Of a DNA stretch of 7,312 nucleotides, positions 1 to 5,591 are shown piece after piece. The notes below the pieces were generated by a model. It was not told where the DNA came from and ran no database searches. It saw only the letters and a list, made by a program, of their open reading frames with translations. Both the position numbers and the translations under genes were made by a program. Every line of letters starts with the position of its first letter. Position 1 is the first letter of the stretch. Source of the DNA: Curvibacter sp. (lineage in GTDB: Bacteria > Pseudomonadota > Gammaproteobacteria > Burkholderiales > Burkholderiaceae_C); NCBI GenBank assembly GCA_003500955.1, contig DNQP01000058.1:1-7312 (forward strand), given 5' to 3'.

Positions 1-1086
1 GACGAGCGCGAGCAGACCCTCAACCAGATGCTGGTCGAGATGGACGGCTTCGAGACCAACCTCGGCGTGATCGTGGTGGCTGCCACCAACCGCCCGGACA
101 TCCTGGACGCCGCCTTGCTGCGTCCGGGCCGTTTCGACCGCCAGGTCTACGTCACGCTGCCCGACATCCGTGGCCGTGAGCAGATCCTCAATGTGCACAT
201 GCGCAAGGTCCCGCTGGGCCAGGACGTCAACGCCAGCGTGATCGCGCGCGGCACCCCTGGTATGAGCGGCGCCGATCTGGCCAACCTCTGCAATGAGGCG
301 GCCCTCATGGCGGCACGCCGCAATGCGCGTGTGGTCGAGATGCAGGACTTCGAGAAGGCCAAGGACAAGATTTTCATGGGCCCCGAGCGCAAGAGCATGG
401 TCATGCCCGAGGAAGAGCGCCGCAACACGGCGTACCACGAGTCTGGCCACGCCCTGATCGGCAAGCTGCTGCCCAAGTGCGACCCGGTGCACAAGGTCAC
501 CATCATCCCGCGCGGCCGTGCCCTGGGCGTGACCATGAGCCTGCCTGAAAAGGACCGCTACAGCTATGACCGCGAGTACATGCTGAACCAGATCAGCATG
601 CTCTTCGGCGGCCGTATCGCCGAGGAAGTGTTCATGCACCAGATGACCACCGGTGCCTCGAACGACTTCGAGCGCGCCACCAACCTGGCGCGTGACATGG
701 TGATGAAGTACGGCATGAGCGATGCGCTCGGCCCCATGGTGTATGCCGAGAACGAGGGCGAGGTCTTCCTGGGCCGCTCGGTGACCAAGACCACCAACAT
801 CTCCGAGCAGACCATGCAGAAGGTCGACGCCGAGGTGCGCCGCATCATCGACGAGCAGTACGCCCTGGCGCGCAAGCTCATCGAAGACAACTCCGACAAG
901 ATGCACGCCATGGCCAAGGCCCTGCTGGAATGGGAAACCATCGACACCGAGCAGCTGGATGACATCATGGCCGGCAAGGAGCCGCGCCCGCCCAAGGACT
1001 GGACGCCCCGCACGCCGAACTCCGGTGGCGGTGATGCCGGGGGCAGCCCGGCGGTGAAGACCGATCCTTCGCCATCGGCCGCCTGA
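1..1086 (+). CDS. ftsH: FtsH, ATP-dependent zinc metalloprotease (3' part; 5' end outside window)
   Basis: FtsH is a membrane-anchored AAA+ protease that degrades misfolded membrane proteins and short-lived cytosolic regulators as a hexamer on the inner membrane. The reading frame is open from base 1, and 361 residues are visible. The family is usually about 640 residues, so the membrane anchor, Walker A and Walker B lie upstream. The fragment begins in the AAA domain with [10 protein letters not shown], then the second region of homology [20 protein letters not shown] with its arginine finger. The zinc-protease motif HESGH is at 436-450. The third zinc ligand is probably the Asp at 664-666, in NDFERAT. 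The last 35 or so residues are a Pro/Gly/Ser-rich tail, normal for this family. The stop is followed by an intrinsic terminator, then folP and glmM, a gene order common in proteobacteria. Identification is very secure; only the truncation by the window edge limits it. Confidence 0.98.
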   Translation, partial: DEREQTLNQMLVEMDGFETNLGVIVVAATNRPDILDAALLRPGRFDRQVYVTLPDIRGREQILNVHMRKVPLGQDVNASVIARGTPGMSGADLANLCNEAALMAARRNARVVEMQDFEKAKDKIFMGPERKSMVMPEEERRNTAYHESGHALIGKLLPKCDPVHKVTIIPRGRALGVTMSLPEKDRYSYDREYMLNQISMLFGGRIAEEVFMHQMTTGASNDFERATNLARDMVMKYGMSDALGPMVYAENEGEVFLGRSVTKTTNISEQTMQKVDAEVRRIIDEQYALARKLIEDNSDKMHAMAKALLEWETIDTEQLDDIMAGKEPRPPKDWTPRTPNSGGGDAGGSPAVKTDPSPSAA

Positions 1087-1102
1087 CCGGCGCGATAATC
1101 AC

Positions 1103-1127
1103 AAACGGGGCCCAGCGCCCCGTTTTT
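1103..1127 (+). terminator. Intrinsic terminator after ftsH
   Basis: A perfect inverted repeat (AAACGGGGC at 1103-1111, GCCCCGTTT at 1117-1125) encloses the loop CCAGC and runs into five T residues (1123-1127). It starts 16 bases after the ftsH stop and ends 16 bases before the chosen folP ATG. It should end most ftsH transcripts. folP would then depend on read-through or on a promoter very close to or inside this element. Confidence 0.85.
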
Positions 1128-1143
1128 GCTTTTGCACATTCCC

Positions 1144-2007
1144 ATGATCTGGCAGACCACCCGTTTTCGCATCGCCCTGTCCCGGCCGCAGGTCATGGGC
1201 ATCGTCAACATCACCCCCGATTCATTCTCGGACGGGGGCAGCCACCCGGACACACGTTCGGCGCTGGCGCACTGTGAACGGCTGCTGCAAGACGGCGCCG
1301 ACATCCTGGATCTGGGCGCCGAGTCCACGCGTCCTGGCGCCGTTCAGGTTCCGGTGGATCAGGAACTCGCCCGCCTGCTGCCCGTGCTGCGCGAGGCCGT
1401 GAAGCTGGGCGTGCCCGTGTCCATCGACACCTACAAACCCCGTGTGATGCAGGCCGCCCTCGACCTGGGGGCTGACATCGTCAACGACATCTGGGCCCTG
1501 CGCTGGCAGGACACGGCCGATCCCCTCGACGGGCGTGCCGTCGTCGCAGGTCATCCGACCTGCGGCGTCTGCCTCATGCACATGCACGGCGAACCGCGGA
1601 CCATGCAGATCAGCCCCATGGAGGGCGATGTGCTGCCGGCGGTATCGACTTTCCTGGCCGATACGGCCCAAGGCCTGCGCACACGTGGTGTGGCGGCAGA
1701 GCGCATCGTGCTCGACCCCGGCATCGGCTTCGGCAAGACGGTGGCGCAGAATTTCTCGCTGCTGGCGCGTCAGGAGGAGCTGCTGGGCCTGGGCTATGCT
1801 CTGCTCGCCGGCTGGTCGCGCAAGTCCTCGCTGGGGGCGGTGGCCAGCCCGCGACCGGGCAGCGTGGGCACGGCCGGTCAGCACGAGCGCATGGCACCCA
1901 GCATCGCGGCGGCGCTGCTGGCGGTGGAGCGCGGTGCGGCCGTCGTGCGCGTGCACGATGTGCGGGAAACCGTGCAGGCGCTGCAGGTGCTCGCAGCTAT
2001 AAAATAA
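1144..2007 (+). CDS. folP: Dihydropteroate synthase
   Basis: FolP condenses 6-hydroxymethyl-7,8-dihydropterin diphosphate with p-aminobenzoate to make dihydropteroate in cytosolic folate synthesis; the family is the target of sulfonamides. The 287-residue protein has the family motifs in order: [15 protein letters not shown] (18-32), [12 protein letters not shown] (55-66), SIDTYK (93-98), DIVNDIW (111-117), [10 protein letters not shown] (190-199), GWSRKS (223-228) and the closing RVHDV (269-273). Pterin- and phosphate-contacting residues such as Asn22, Asp95, Asn114, Lys227, Arg269 and His271 are all present, so the TIM-barrel enzyme should be active. I chose ATG 1144 because it gives the usual N-terminus of close relatives (MIWQTTRF). 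An in-frame TTG at 1126 lies inside the terminator T-run. No Shine-Dalgarno sequence is visible before 1144. The gene ends 38 bases before glmM, in the same direction. Confidence 0.96.
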   Translation: MIWQTTRFRIALSRPQVMGIVNITPDSFSDGGSHPDTRSALAHCERLLQDGADILDLGAESTRPGAVQVPVDQELARLLPVLREAVKLGVPVSIDTYKPRVMQAALDLGADIVNDIWALRWQDTADPLDGRAVVAGHPTCGVCLMHMHGEPRTMQISPMEGDVLPAVSTFLADTAQGLRTRGVAAERIVLDPGIGFGKTVAQNFSLLARQEELLGLGYALLAGWSRKSSLGAVASPRPGSVGTAGQHERMAPSIAAALLAVERGAAVVRVHDVRETVQALQVLAAIK

Positions 2008-2012
2008 GTAGC
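1996..2012. repeat. Short AT-rich hairpin motif at the folP stop
   Basis: GCTAT (1996-2000) can pair with GTAGC (2008-2012), with one G-T wobble, around an AT-rich centre containing the folP stop codon. Small GCTA...TAGC elements of this look are scattered at gene ends in Comamonadaceae genomes as I recall them, but only one copy is present here. The stem is too short to call a terminator. The stretch TATAAA (1998-2003) also resembles a -10 box that could serve glmM, but no good -35 element stands at the right distance. Confidence 0.3.
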
Positions 2013-2032
2013 ATCCAGCAGAGACACACGAC

Positions 2033-2037
2033 AGGGA
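2033..2037 (+). promoter_or_regulatory. Ribosome binding site of glmM
   Basis: AGGGA lies 8 bases before the glmM ATG at 2046. This supports that start, which also begins the canonical [14 protein letters not shown]-terminus. Confidence 0.65.
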
Positions 2038-2045
2038 ATGCAGAG

Positions 2046-3374
2046 ATGAGCAGAAAATACTTTGGCACTGACGGTATCCGCGGCACGGTGGGGCAGGCCC
2101 CGATCACGCCGGATTTCGTGTTGCGCCTGGCGCATGCCGTGGGCCGGGTGCTCAAGCGCACGGAAGAGCGCCCGGTGGTGCTGATCGGTAAGGACACGCG
2201 CATTTCCGGCTACATGCTGGAGAGCGCGCTCGAATCGGGCTTCAACTCGGCCGGGGTGGATGTGGTGCTGCTCGGCCCCTTGCCCACGCCGGGGGTGGCC
2301 TACCTCACGCGCGCGCAGCGTGCCTCGCTGGGGGTGGTCATCAGCGCCAGCCACAATGCCTATCCCGACAACGGCATCAAGTTTTTCAGCGCCCAGGGCA
2401 CCAAGCTGCCCGACGCCTGGGAACTGGCCGTGGAGGCCGCGCTGGACGAAGCGCCCGTGTGGGTGGACTCGGCCAGCCTGGGCCGTGCGCGCCGGCTCGA
2501 CGACGCCTCGGGTCGCTACATCGAATTCTGCAAAAGCACCTTCGCGGGCGACCTCACGCTCAAGGGGCTGAAGATCGTGGTGGATGGCGCCCATGGCGCG
2601 GCCTACCAGATCGCGCCCAAGGTGTTCCACGAGCTCGGCGCCGAGGTGGTGGCCATCGGTTGCGCGCCCGACGGCCTGAACATCAACCATGAGGTGGGCG
2701 CCACGCACACCGAAGCCCTCGTGGCTGCCGTCAAAGCCCACCAAGCCGATTACGGCGTGGCGCTCGACGGCGACGCCGACCGCCTGATGATGGTCGACGC
2801 CTCCGGGCGCCTCTACAACGGTGACGAGCTCCTTTATCTGATGACCGACGACCGCCTGGGTCGCGACGAGCATGTGCCCGGCGTAGTGGGCACGCTGATG
2901 ACCAATATGGCCGTGGAAGTGGCGCTGAAGAAACGTGGGGTGCAGTTCGTGCGCGCCAAGGTCGGCGACCGCTATGTGCTGGAGGAGTTGCACAAGCACC
3001 AGTGGCTGCTCGGCGGCGAGGGTTCGGGCCACCTGCTGGCGCTGGACAAGCAGACCACCGGCGACGGTCTGGTCTCAGCCCTGCAGGTGCTGCAGACCTG
3101 CGTGCGCAGCGGCAAGACCATGGCGGACCTGCTGGCCGACGTCACGCTGTTCCCGCAGACCCTGATCAATGTGCGCCTGCAGCCCGGTGTGGACTGGAAG
3201 GCCAACACGCGGCTCACTTCTGAGACCCAAGCCGTGGAAGCCGAACTCGGCGACACAGGGCGTGTCCTGATCCGCGCCAGCGGCACCGAGCCCCTGGTGC
3301 GCGTGATGGTCGAGGCGCGCGATGCGAAGCAGGCCCAGGCCTGCGCTGAACGCCTGGCAGCGACGCTGAGGTAG
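2046..3374 (+). CDS. glmM: Phosphoglucosamine mutase
   Basis: GlmM interconverts glucosamine-6-phosphate and glucosamine-1-phosphate in the cytosol. This is the middle step towards UDP-N-acetylglucosamine, needed for peptidoglycan and lipid A. The 442-residue protein has nearly the length of the E. coli enzyme (445). It starts with the family signature [13 protein letters not shown] (4-16). The phosphoserine loop is ISASHN (99-104), with catalytic Ser102 at the same number as in E. coli. The Mg-binding loop is DGDADR (241-246), the sugar-binding motif is GEGSGH (324-329), and the phosphate-binding loop is [11 protein letters not shown] (410-420). All key residues are intact. It follows folP by 38 bases, as in many proteobacterial ftsH-folP-glmM clusters. 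Its TAG stop directly abuts the stop of the convergent channel gene, and I see no + strand terminator behind it. Confidence 0.98.
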   Translation: MSRKYFGTDGIRGTVGQAPITPDFVLRLAHAVGRVLKRTEERPVVLIGKDTRISGYMLESALESGFNSAGVDVVLLGPLPTPGVAYLTRAQRASLGVVISASHNAYPDNGIKFFSAQGTKLPDAWELAVEAALDEAPVWVDSASLGRARRLDDASGRYIEFCKSTFAGDLTLKGLKIVVDGAHGAAYQIAPKVFHELGAEVVAIGCAPDGLNINHEVGATHTEALVAAVKAHQADYGVALDGDADRLMMVDASGRLYNGDELLYLMTDDRLGRDEHVPGVVGTLMTNMAVEVALKKRGVQFVRAKVGDRYVLEELHKHQWLLGGEGSGHLLALDKQTTGDGLVSALQVLQTCVRSGKTMADLLADVTLFPQTLINVRLQPGVDWKANTRLTSETQAVEAELGDTGRVLIRASGTEPLVRVMVEARDAKQAQACAERLAATLR

Positions 3375-4025
3375 TCAGCCTCGGCTGCTCGCGGGATCGC
3401 GCAGCGCGCGCGCCGCCAGCCAGCCCAGGCCAGCGCCCAGGCACTGCGCCAAAACAAAACCGGCCGCGCTGGCCGGTGCGATGCCGGCGAAGCTGTCGCT
3501 GAGCATGCGCCCCAGCACGGCGGCCGGGTTGGCGAACGAAGTGCTGGCCGTGAACCAGTAGGCCGCGCCGATGTAGCAGGCGACCAGCGCGGACGCCTTG
3601 GTGGCCGGTGCGCGCAGGATGACGAAGACCAGACCGGCCGTGGCCACGACCTCTGCCAGCCACAGCCCCGGACCGCTGCGCAGCTTCTGGCTGGTCTGCA
3701 CGATGTCCAGGCCGAACATGGCATGGGCCAGCCAGGCGCCGACGATGGCGCCCAGCAGCTGCGCGGCCACGGTGCCCAGCAGACGCTGACCGCGCAGACC
3801 CAGGATCACGGACACCAGCGGATTGAAGTGGGCGCCGCTCACCGGCCCCAGGGTCTCGATCAGCACATAGAGCGCGAAGACCGTGGCCAGGGTGTTGGCC
3901 AGCAGGGCCAGGGCTGCGTTGCCTTCGGCCAGGCGCTCACCCATGATGCCCGAGCCGATCACGGCGCAGAGCAGGCCGGCCGTCCCCAGGAACTCGGCCA
4001 GCAAAGGCCGCCATGCCGCCTTCAT
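3375..4025 (-). CDS. AqpS-like aquaporin-family (MIP) channel, probable arsenite exit channel
   Basis: This 216-residue membrane protein belongs to the major intrinsic protein family, which forms tetrameric channels for water, glycerol or small uncharged solutes such as As(OH)3. Six hydrophobic segments can be placed near residues 8-28, 36-58, 81-104, 121-139, 144-163 and 183-206. The two half-helix pore loops are GAHFNPL (64-70) and SFANPA (163-168). The first motif is NPL instead of NPA. After the second, Ala169 stands where most aquaporins have the selectivity-filter arginine. Channels from arsenic operons (AqpS of Sinorhizobium) are known to depart from the usual filter, so this fits arsenite or other metalloid passage. 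The start is ATG 4025, overlapping the arsC stop as ATGA, which implies translational coupling. A longer open frame extends upstream, but there it is only an off-frame reading of arsC and arsR. The MIP family is certain. The substrate is inferred from context and could instead be water or glycerol. Confidence 0.9.
   Translation of the reverse strand: MKAAWRPLLAEFLGTAGLLCAVIGSGIMGERLAEGNAALALLANTLATVFALYVLIETLGPVSGAHFNPLVSVILGLRGQRLLGTVAAQLLGAIVGAWLAHAMFGLDIVQTSQKLRSGPGLWLAEVVATAGLVFVILRAPATKASALVACYIGAAYWFTASTSFANPAAVLGRMLSDSFAGIAPASAAGFVLAQCLGAGLGWLAARALRDPASSRG
3451..3477 (-). terminator. Terminator-like hairpin inside the channel gene
   Basis: On the - strand ACCGGCC and GGCCGGT form a perfect 7-bp stem around a 5-base loop (3459-3477). 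The last T of the stem begins the run TTTTGTTTT (3459-3451). This has the form of an intrinsic terminator, yet it lies in the coding sequence for the last membrane helix (SAAGFVLAQ), 74 bases before the stop codon ends. It may be a coincidence of Ala-Gly-Phe-Val codons in GC-rich DNA. On the + strand no T-run follows, so it would not stop glmM transcripts. Confidence 0.35.
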
Positions 4026-4525
4026 GAGCCTGAGAGGTCGCGGGCGCTTTGCTGGATCAACTGGCGGGCCAGCTTTTCCGGGGGCAGGCTGACCAGCAGG
4101 TCCAGCCGTCGCTTGATGGCCTGCAGCGTCCGGCGAAAGGCCTCGAGCTTCTGCTCTTCGCTGCCCTGCGTTTCGGACGGATCGGCATAGCCCCAGTGCG
4201 CCGTGGCCGGGTGGCCGGGCCAGAGGGGGCAGACCTCGCCGGCCGCGTTGTCGCAGACCGTGATGACCAGGTCCATCTGCGGCGCATCCGCGCCGGCGAA
4301 CTCGTCCCAGCTCTTGCTGCGCAGGCCCTCGGTGGACATGCCAGCCGCCCGAAGCAGCTGCAGGCCCAGCGGGTTGGGCTGCTGGTTCGCGCGCGGGCTG
4401 CTGCCGGCCGACCAGGCCTTGAAGCGGCCCGCGCCGATGTGGTTGAGCGTGGCCTCGGCCAGGATGCTGCGCGCCGAGTTGTGGGTGCAAAGAAAGAGGA
4501 CGTTCAGGGGGGGCGGGGTGTTCAT
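4022..4525 (-). CDS. arsC: Arsenate reductase, low-molecular-weight phosphatase type
   Basis: ArsC reduces arsenate to arsenite in the cytosol using thioredoxin or glutaredoxin/glutathione. The 167-residue protein has the anion-binding P-loop CTHNSAR (Cys13 to Arg19, CX5R) right after the first beta strand (LNVLFL). Two further cysteines, Cys91 and Cys99, sit in VCDNAAGEVCPLWPG, where the resolving cysteines of this family are found. Asp115 in the ADPSE loop is the usual general acid. This is the phosphatase-fold ArsC, not the glutaredoxin-fold ArsC of the E. coli R773 plasmid. I chose ATG 4525 (MNTPPPLNVLFLC). An in-frame GTG at 4540 would add five residues; neither start has a good ribosome binding site. 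It lies 21 bases after arsR and overlaps the channel gene by ATGA. The product, arsenite, is the likely substrate of that channel. Confidence 0.94.
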   Translation of the reverse strand: MNTPPPLNVLFLCTHNSARSILAEATLNHIGAGRFKAWSAGSSPRANQQPNPLGLQLLRAAGMSTEGLRSKSWDEFAGADAPQMDLVITVCDNAAGEVCPLWPGHPATAHWGYADPSETQGSEEQKLEAFRRTLQAIKRRLDLLVSLPPEKLARQLIQQSARDLSGS

Positions 4526-4546
4526 GGTGAGGGCATGCACGGGTGA

Positions 4547-4894
4547 TCAGCAGCAGACGGCCTTGCGGCCGCGGGTGGGAACGGCTGCACAGACGCCGCC
4601 CTGACAGCAATGCTCGGTCAGATAGGCCAGCAGGGCGTCCATCTGTGCGAAGTTGGCGCGGTAGACCAGATGGCGTCCGTCGGGCTGGCTGGCGGCCAGG
4701 CCGGCGTGGACCAGCTCCTTGAGATGGAAGGAGAGGGCGCTGGGGCTGATCTCCAGCTGCTCGGCCAGTACGCCGGGCGTGAGGCCTTCGGGGCCGGCCA
4801 CCACCAGGGCGCGAAAGGCGCGCAGGCGCTGGGCCTGGGCCAGCGCCGCCAGGGAATTCAGGGCTTCGGTTTCGCTGTAGCGGGTCTTTTTCAT
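4547..4894 (-). CDS. arsR: ArsR-family arsenite-responsive repressor
   Basis: This 115-residue winged helix-turn-helix protein of the ArsR/SmtB family should repress the operon as a dimer and release DNA on binding As(III) or Sb(III). The DNA-binding part is LTPGVLAEQLEISPSALSFHLKEL (38-61), followed by the wing SQPDGRHLVYRA (69-80). The E. coli-type cysteine motif in the DNA-binding helix is missing. Cysteines are instead at 96, 97 and 102 (EHCCQGGVC), matching the C-terminal three-cysteine site described for Acidithiobacillus ferrooxidans ArsR. A further CC pair ends the protein (114-115). The ATG at 4894 is the only sensible start, because an in-frame TGA lies two codons upstream. No Shine-Dalgarno sequence precedes it and the probable operator overlaps the start codon, so the mRNA may be leaderless. 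It is the first gene of the arsR-arsC-channel operon. Confidence 0.95.
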   Translation of the reverse strand: MKKTRYSETEALNSLAALAQAQRLRAFRALVVAGPEGLTPGVLAEQLEISPSALSFHLKELVHAGLAASQPDGRHLVYRANFAQMDALLAYLTEHCCQGGVCAAVPTRGRKAVCC

Positions 4895-4916
4895 ATTTCA
4901 ATGGTACTTGAAATAT
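4893..4916. promoter_or_regulatory. Probable ArsR operator
   Basis: The arms ATATTTCAA (4893-4901) and TTGAAATAT (4908-4916) form a perfect 9-bp inverted repeat with a 6-base centre. This is an AT-rich island in otherwise GC-rich DNA, and it overlaps the arsR ATG (4892-4894). A third half-site, TTGAAAT, repeats directly at 4916-4922, 8 bases from the previous one. Its position and symmetry are what is expected of an ArsR-family autoregulatory operator. It also lies upstream of the divergent gene starting near 5015. Confidence 0.75.
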
Positions 4917-4930
4917 TGAAATGAATGCAA
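4901..4930 (-). promoter_or_regulatory. Candidate arsR promoter
   Basis: On the - strand TTGCAT (4930-4925) and TACCAT (4906-4901) stand 18 bases apart as weak -35 and -10 boxes. Transcription would begin at about the A of the arsR start codon, giving a leaderless mRNA and explaining the missing ribosome binding site. The proposed -10 lies within the operator, so bound ArsR would block it. Both boxes match the consensus poorly. Confidence 0.25.
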
Positions 4931-4944
4931 GTCTGCTGGATGGG

Positions 4945-4972
4945 TTGCGACACGTCATCGATCTGTCATATC
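4945..4972 (+). promoter_or_regulatory. Candidate promoter of the unrecognised gene at 5015
   Basis: TTGCGA (4945-4950) and CATATC (4967-4972) are 16 bases apart, in the 98-base stretch between the arsR operator and the chosen start at 5015. The matches are weak. The placement is mainly suggested by the lack of a gene on this stretch and the need for a + strand promoter divergent from arsR. Confidence 0.2.
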
Positions 4973-5014
4973 GCCGCCATACAGACGTCATGTGGCGTCA
5001 CCACACTGGAGGTC

Positions 5015-5515
5015 ATGCAAGAGCGCAGCCTTCCATCCTTCCGTGAATCCAGCGATGCCGGCGCCAGCCCTCTGGCAGGACTCGGCACCGGTCGCCTGCG
5101 GGATTCAGGCTGGGCACCGGTCTTCCCCGAAGGTGCAAACCCTGCCGAACCGGCGCGCACCCAGGTGCTGCACGACTGGGTGCTGGCCCCGGAGCAGCGG
5201 GCTGCGGGCCTGTTGTTCCAGCCGCTGGACGGCAACCCGCGTCACGGCGTGCTGGCCCTGTTTGTGGACGAAGGCGAGTTGCACGGCGCGATCGAGATCG
5301 TCGAGCGCCAGGGGCGCTGGCTCGTGATGCCGGACGATCTGCGCGCCCGCAGCCTGGCTGTGGCGGCGATGGCACAAGCGGGGCCGCGCGGCTTTCTGCG
5401 CTCCAGCATCGCGGGCACGCCGGACCGGCGCTTCATCTTCTTCAACACCCTGCGCGACGGGACCACGGCCACCCTGGTCGAACGCCGCCGCGAGGGAGGC
5501 GTCGCCGTCACCTGA
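5015..5515 (+). CDS. Unrecognised protein divergent from arsR
   Basis: I do not recognise this 166-residue protein. It shows no signal peptide, membrane segment, cysteine cluster or familiar catalytic motif. The first 40 residues look disordered (Ser, Gly, Pro, Ala rich). From about residue 48 the sequence looks like a small folded alpha/beta domain: VLHDWVLAPEQRAAGLLFQPL, a strand-like GVLALFVDEGELHGAIEIVE, then RWLVMPDD, a helical ARSLAVAAMAQAG, and a final RRFIFFNTLRDGTTATLVERR. The frame has normal GC-rich codon use and is closed by a terminator, so I take it as a real gene. The start is uncertain. ATG 5015 follows GGAGG (5008-5012), but at a spacing of only two bases. The same frame has ATGs at 4940 and 4925, which would add 25 or 30 cysteine-containing residues that look non-coding. 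It shares its upstream region with arsR, so arsenic control is possible but unproven. Confidence 0.7.
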   Translation: MQERSLPSFRESSDAGASPLAGLGTGRLRDSGWAPVFPEGANPAEPARTQVLHDWVLAPEQRAAGLLFQPLDGNPRHGVLALFVDEGELHGAIEIVERQGRWLVMPDDLRARSLAVAAMAQAGPRGFLRSSIAGTPDRRFIFFNTLRDGTTATLVERRREGGVAVT

Positions 5516-5526
5516 AGGATTGTCTG

Positions 5527-5550
5527 GCCCCGCTGATCCGGGGCTTTTTT
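5527..5550 (+). terminator. Intrinsic terminator before the acyltransferase gene
   Basis: GCCCCG (5527-5532) and CGGGGC (5539-5544) form a perfect 6-bp GC-rich stem with the loop CTGATC, followed by six T residues (5545-5550). It begins 11 bases after the stop of the unrecognised gene and separates it from the acyltransferase pair. That leaves only about 30 bases for any new promoter before the ribosome binding site at 5581. Confidence 0.85.
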
Positions 5551-5580
5551 ACATCTGACACCGATCACCCAAAGCAAGCA

Positions 5581-5585
5581 AGGAG
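5581..5585 (+). promoter_or_regulatory. Strong ribosome binding site of the acyltransferase gene
   Basis: AGGAG followed by six A residues precedes ATG 5592 at ideal spacing. It fixes the start of the acyltransferase gene and is the best ribosome binding site in the window. Confidence 0.85.
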
Positions 5586-5591
5586 AAAAAA

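Noticed and set aside
1126..1143. TTG start for folP giving six more residues
   Set aside because: The codon lies in the T-run of the ftsH terminator and the extra residues are not typical of FolP. ATG 1144 gives the family N-terminus.
564..1328. Long - strand open frame opposite ftsH and folP
   Set aside because: It is a mirror frame of GC-rich coding DNA, with Ser/Arg/Met-rich composition and no recognisable domain, opposite very well conserved genes.
1878..3032. 384-residue - strand open frame opposite folP and glmM
   Set aside because: It is His/Gly/Ala-rich antisense of glmM without a family motif; the + strand genes are unmistakable.
4526..4540. GTG start for arsC giving five more residues
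   Set aside because: It has no better ribosome binding site, and the ATG at 4525 gives the usual short lead into the P-loop strand. It cannot be fully excluded.
4049..4546. + strand frame opposite arsC
   Set aside because: It is antisense of a conserved gene with intact catalytic residues, and its composition (Gly/Arg/Ala) is typical of shadow frames.
3375..4991. A 538-residue - strand open frame spanning the channel, arsC and arsR
   Set aside because: Only its last 216 residues are a real protein (MIP channel from ATG 4025). The upstream part reads arsC and arsR out of frame and is low-complexity Pro/Arg/Gly sequence.
4925..5014. N-terminal extension MQVCWMGC... of the unrecognised protein, considered as a cysteine-rich metalloid-binding or lipoprotein segment
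   Set aside because: There is no ribosome binding site before 4925 or 4940, no basic n-region or lipobox, and the stretch is better explained as promoter and leader DNA.
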